From positions 108,606-172,605 of the forward strand of contig CAWIUB010000002.1 of assembly GCA_963839175.1 (NCBI GenBank): 64,000 nt of DNA. Direction: 5' to 3'. The DNA is from CAWIUB01 sp963839175 (GTDB taxonomy: Bacteria; Actinomycetota; Actinomycetes; Mycobacteriales; Jatrophihabitantaceae). Of the stretch, positions 61,021 to 64,000 are shown in pieces (within the stretch, counting starts at the first letter, position 1; every line of letters begins with the position of its first letter). The notes under the pieces were generated by a model. The model was not told the origin of the DNA. It worked only from the letters and a program-made list of their open reading frames with translations, and made no database searches. Position numbers and translations under genes: made by a program.

Positions 61021-63462
61021 CTAGCTCGAGTCGGCCGGGACGGGAGCAGGTTGTGGCCGGCCCGCGACCGGCGGATCGTCGAGTGATCCCGTGCGCTGCA
61101 GCTTGCGCCAACCCATGCGCACGCCCTTGATCGCGACAGACGCGCTGCTGTAGAGCAGATAGGCACGCAGCGGTTCGTAGACGATTCGGTAGATCGGCAC
61201 CATGAGCAGATGGGTGAACTTTTCGTGCATCAGGTGCACGGCCACAGCGGCATAGGCGATGTTTGCGGCGAGGAAAAGCGCGAAGTACAGCCCGAGCACG
61301 CCCCAGCCCTGGCTGATTACCGTGAGAACGGCCATCACGGTCACGAACGGCAGAAGGATGATCGGCAGCAGCACCGACAGCGTGTAGAGCGGCAGAACGA
61401 CCATTCCTAGCCAGCGGTAGCGCGGACGGAAGAGCATGTGACGATGCCGGAAGACCGACTGCAGCGTGCCAAACATCCAGCGGGTCCGCTGAGCCAGCAG
61501 GGCGTCGACGTCCTCCGGGGCTTCGGTATCGGCGATCGCGTCGTCGGCCTGACCGACGCGGTAACCGGCCTCATGAAGAGCGAGCGTGAGATCGGCATCC
61601 TCGGCGAGCGTCGCGTGGGAGTAGCCGCCGACGGCCAGCACGGCGCTGCGCCGCCAAGCGGCGCACGCGCCGGGCACGACCATGATCGCCCCCAATACGT
61701 CCTGCGCGGCACGCTCGACACCAATCTGAGTCAGGTACTCGAGCGCCTGCCAACGGGTCAGCAGATTGCGACGTCGATTGCCGACGCGGATCACTCCGGC
61801 CACGGCTGCCAGATCCTCTGCACCCTCCAAGGCGAACGGGCGGACCAGATGGGCGACTGTTTCGGCGTGAAACACGGTGTCTGCGTCCAACGTCACCACG
61901 ATTTCGCTGGTCACTCGGGCCAGGCCGTTGTTCAGCGCGCTCCACTTGCCGCCGTTGGCCTGGCCCACGAGGCACACGCGCGGGTCAGCGGCCGCCGACT
62001 CAGCGACGATCTCCGCTGTGCGATCGTGAGAACCGTCGTCGACGACGACAACCTCTCTGATCGGATAGGTCGATTCCAGCAGTCGCTGGATGGTCCTACC
62101 AATGACCGCTTCCTCGTTGTACGCCGCGATCAGCACGCTTACTAACGGTTGCAGACCGGAGGCCACCGGACGCCTGACCCGGTGGCGGCGCCCCAGGGCG
62201 AGGCATGCGTTGATGAACCCGATACCGACGACAGCGACGATCGCATAAAGGAACGTCGCCCGCAGGGCAGCAATAGGCCAGACGTAGGCAGCTTCGACGA
62301 GGATCAAGTCGATCCGGTCCCAGACGGATGGCTTGACCTTCCCGCTAGCCGCCTGCATCCAGGGCTGTACCTGCGGCATCGTCTGGAACACATAGCCGGC
62401 CTTCATCGCCGCGGGAATGAGCTTGGCGACGTAATCGATTGTGCTCTGCCGGCCCGAGCCTCCCCCGTCATGCATCAGCACAGTCAGATTGCGACCGTCA
62501 AGCGGAGGCATCGGAATCTGGGGACCGTGCGGATGGAGCGCGTACTGCCAGTCCTCGGTGTCGAAATCGTGGCTCACCACCAGATAGCCCCACCGCTGTG
62601 CGCGAAGCAGACCGTTCAGCGTCGCCTGAATCGACGCCTCATCGTCACCTTCATAAGGCAGCCGGAAGTAACTCGAATAGTGACCAGTAATCGCACGCAA
62701 CACGTGGTCGGTGATGACCATCTCATCACGCGTGCGCCAGGCGGAAGCGGTGGACACGTCAGTGTGAGTGAGCGAGTGATTCCCAACAGCGTGGCCCTCG
62801 CGCACCTCTCGGCGCACAAGCTGGGGGTTCTTCACCGCCATCTTGCCGGTGACGAAGAACGTCGCCGGAACGTGGTACTTCGCCAGCAGGTTGAGCAGCT
62901 TAGGCGTGTAGGTCGGATCCGGGCCGTCGTCAAACGTCAACGACATCGTTCGCTTCGCAGTGGCCGAGTAGCCGAACCGTTGGATGACATAGGGCGGCTT
63001 GCCCGCCTCGATGGCCCGGCGCGCCTTCCTCGCATCGGCAGGAGGAAGCACGCCGACAGGCGCGCGGGTGAAAGGATCCACGGCCTCAAGCCGCGTGCCG
63101 ACGGTGACTACCTTTGCCATACGGATCAGCGGTCCTTCACCCACCACGGGCGGGTGCAAACCTGTCTGCGCCGACGTGATCGTGATCGGATGTCGGCCAT
63201 CCAACGCAACCGGCGCGTTCAGCCGCGGCACCACCCAAAACCCGGCGGCCACAACGAGACCCAGCCCGATCAAGGCAATCCAACGGACTCGACGCCACCG
63301 CCGACCAGACGGGTCACGAAACACCGCGAGCTCCGCGGTCTGATCCGCAAGATCACGCGACACCGCATCGCGGCGTGCACGAGAAGACAGCCTAACCAAA
63401 CGACCGGCCCCTCCCGATTGAGCCCTTGCGCCATGGCCATGCCTCGGCACAACCGCTAACAC
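61021..63462 (-). CDS. Polysaccharide deacetylase / GT2 glycosyltransferase fusion (MatB-like)
   Basis: Up to 813 residues (GTG 63462; a start at 63450 is also possible). A membrane helix (61-80) precedes a NodB domain with LTFDDGPD (176-182; metal-binding Asp and catalytic Asp) and HSLTH (229-233). A second helix near 400 follows, then a GT2 domain: VSVLIAAYNEEAVIGRTIQR (about 447), VVVDDGS, TLDADTVF, EDADLTLALH and QRTRWMFG (QxxRW, about 660), and four helices at the C-terminus. This architecture matches MatB-type proteins that make a poly-beta-1,6-GlcNAc-like aggregation polymer in streptomycetes. The gene is divergent from the lipoprotein at 63510. Confidence 0.88.
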   Translation of the reverse strand: MLAVVPRHGHGARAQSGGAGRLVRLSSRARRDAVSRDLADQTAELAVFRDPSGRRWRRVRWIALIGLGLVVAAGFWVVPRLNAPVALDGRHPITITSAQTGLHPPVVGEGPLIRMAKVVTVGTRLEAVDPFTRAPVGVLPPADARKARRAIEAGKPPYVIQRFGYSATAKRTMSLTFDDGPDPTYTPKLLNLLAKYHVPATFFVTGKMAVKNPQLVRREVREGHAVGNHSLTHTDVSTASAWRTRDEMVITDHVLRAITGHYSSYFRLPYEGDDEASIQATLNGLLRAQRWGYLVVSHDFDTEDWQYALHPHGPQIPMPPLDGRNLTVLMHDGGGSGRQSTIDYVAKLIPAAMKAGYVFQTMPQVQPWMQAASGKVKPSVWDRIDLILVEAAYVWPIAALRATFLYAIVAVVGIGFINACLALGRRHRVRRPVASGLQPLVSVLIAAYNEEAVIGRTIQRLLESTYPIREVVVVDDGSHDRTAEIVAESAAADPRVCLVGQANGGKWSALNNGLARVTSEIVVTLDADTVFHAETVAHLVRPFALEGAEDLAAVAGVIRVGNRRRNLLTRWQALEYLTQIGVERAAQDVLGAIMVVPGACAAWRRSAVLAVGGYSHATLAEDADLTLALHEAGYRVGQADDAIADTEAPEDVDALLAQRTRWMFGTLQSVFRHRHMLFRPRYRWLGMVVLPLYTLSVLLPIILLPFVTVMAVLTVISQGWGVLGLYFALFLAANIAYAAVAVHLMHEKFTHLLMVPIYRIVYEPLRAYLLYSSASVAIKGVRMGWRKLQRTGSLDDPPVAGRPQPAPVPADSS

Positions 63463-63509
63463 CTAGCTTACACGCTGGGAGCTGAGACGATCGGATGCAC
63501 ACTGGTGAG

Positions 63510-64000
63510 GTGCTAGCTCCGATCGATCAGCGCCATACGCGGTTATGTACCCGGTCATTGGCCTTCTTAATCTCGGCGCTATTGGTGTCCGCGTGCACAG
63601 CCGGAAGCTCGTCGCATACATCGGCCGCCCAACCGACACGGGCCGCTGGCAGCTCACGAGCCACCAGCACGGCCACGGCCAACGCGACTCAGCGGCCGGT
63701 CCTCGCCGGATACATCTCATCCTCGAATGGCCGCGCCATCGATTCACTCAACGCTGCCTACAGGCGCCAGCGCCTGGCCGAGATAAGCCCGGTGCTCTAC
63801 ACCACGGACACGGCAGGAACCGTCACACTCGCCGCACACCCCGGTTCGATCATCGACGAGGCACGTGCGTTGCGACTGTCGATCATTCCGACAGTCCAAA
63901 ATCTTCTTCACGGAACGTGGGACGGCGCAATGATCGGCGCCCTCGTCAACGACACGAGGCGCCGATCTCATCACATACGACAAATAGTCGACCTTCTCAT
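63510..64000 (+). CDS. Lipoprotein with possible GH18-like domain, 3' end outside the window
   Basis: Open from GTG 63510 (GGTGAG site) to the edge, 163 codons. MLAPIDQRHTRLCTRSLAFL and ISALLVSAC form a lipoprotein signal with lipobox VSAC. A Ser/Thr/Ala linker of about 35 residues is followed by RPVLAGYISSSNGRAIDSLN, ISPVLYTTDTAGTV and ARALRLSIIPTVQNLLHGTW with DGAMIGALV, which resembles the start of GH18-like domains of spore-germination-type hydrolases (first two beta strands). It lies 47 bp from the start of the MatB-like gene and is divergent, so it may trim the same polymer. Confidence 0.65.
   Translation, partial: MLAPIDQRHTRLCTRSLAFLISALLVSACTAGSSSHTSAAQPTRAAGSSRATSTATANATQRPVLAGYISSSNGRAIDSLNAAYRRQRLAEISPVLYTTDTAGTVTLAAHPGSIIDEARALRLSIIPTVQNLLHGTWDGAMIGALVNDTRRRSHHIRQIVDLL

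Overview
The window is very GC-rich and uses actinobacterial-type codons. Its families (DUF4235, DUF2252, DUF6325, BrkB, MobF TraA, a LitR/CarH-type regulator, a NodB-GT2 fusion) suggest an actinomycete, probably of the Pseudonocardiales; the order is an inference from family content only. The stretch looks like a heavily reworked accessory region or large plasmid. About ten insertion sequences, a group II intron, a tRNA-Pro-derived attachment scar and more than a dozen gene remnants lie between a few intact operons.

Layout. 1-4.9 kb: conjugation block with a MobF relaxase-helicase (minus, running off the left edge) and three divergent accessory genes. 5.3-7.4 kb: SRPBCC pair and a truncated MFS transporter. 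7.5-19.3 kb: a decay belt with an ISAzo13 transposase lacking a catalytic Asp, a two-ORF IS that splits a DUF4235 gene, and remnants of histidine kinase, diacylglycerol kinase, DUF2252 and AI-2E genes, plus IS630, IS6 and integrase-core elements; BrkB and DUF6325 genes are intact. 19.4-27.0 kb: a nurA-herA-sbcD-sbcC operon, the archaeal-style DNA end-resection set, followed by two convergent small genes that share a possible HIRAN-like domain. 28.6-30.5 kb: a broken secreted hydrolase-like gene and a membrane protein. 30.8-35.2 kb: a light/B12-type regulator (LitR/CarH) divergent from a four-gene operon (FAD oxidoreductase, DUF1365, SDR, SRPBCC).

35.4-49.3 kb is built mainly from mobile DNA: IS1595, a group II intron abutting an IS256, an NAD-binding protein/CPBP protease pair followed by a broken photolyase, a PPOX-type protein, IS4, and an IS21 carrying three extra genes. 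49.3-56.6 kb holds small accessory genes (HEPN-like, SDR, DUF1330, HTH), a frameshifted phosphoesterase, the tRNA-Pro 3'-half scar with an integrase tail, an SGNH hydrolase and a VOC remnant. 56.1-59.0 kb is a glmS pseudogene split by an IS with a 4-bp target duplication. 59.1-64 kb is a surface-polysaccharide locus: acyltransferase-3 protein, a NodB-deacetylase/GT2 fusion resembling MatB, and a divergent lipoprotein with a possible GH18-like domain that runs off the right edge.

The most notable candidate system is the NurA-HerA-Mre11(SbcD)-Rad50(SbcC) cassette: four tightly spaced, intact genes in a region where most neighbours are broken, with an atypical HerA P-loop and two unexplained small genes next to it. 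Exact insertion events (target duplications TACAA and TTAG, a perfect 21-bp IS1595 inverted repeat) allow several pre-insertion genes to be rebuilt base by base.
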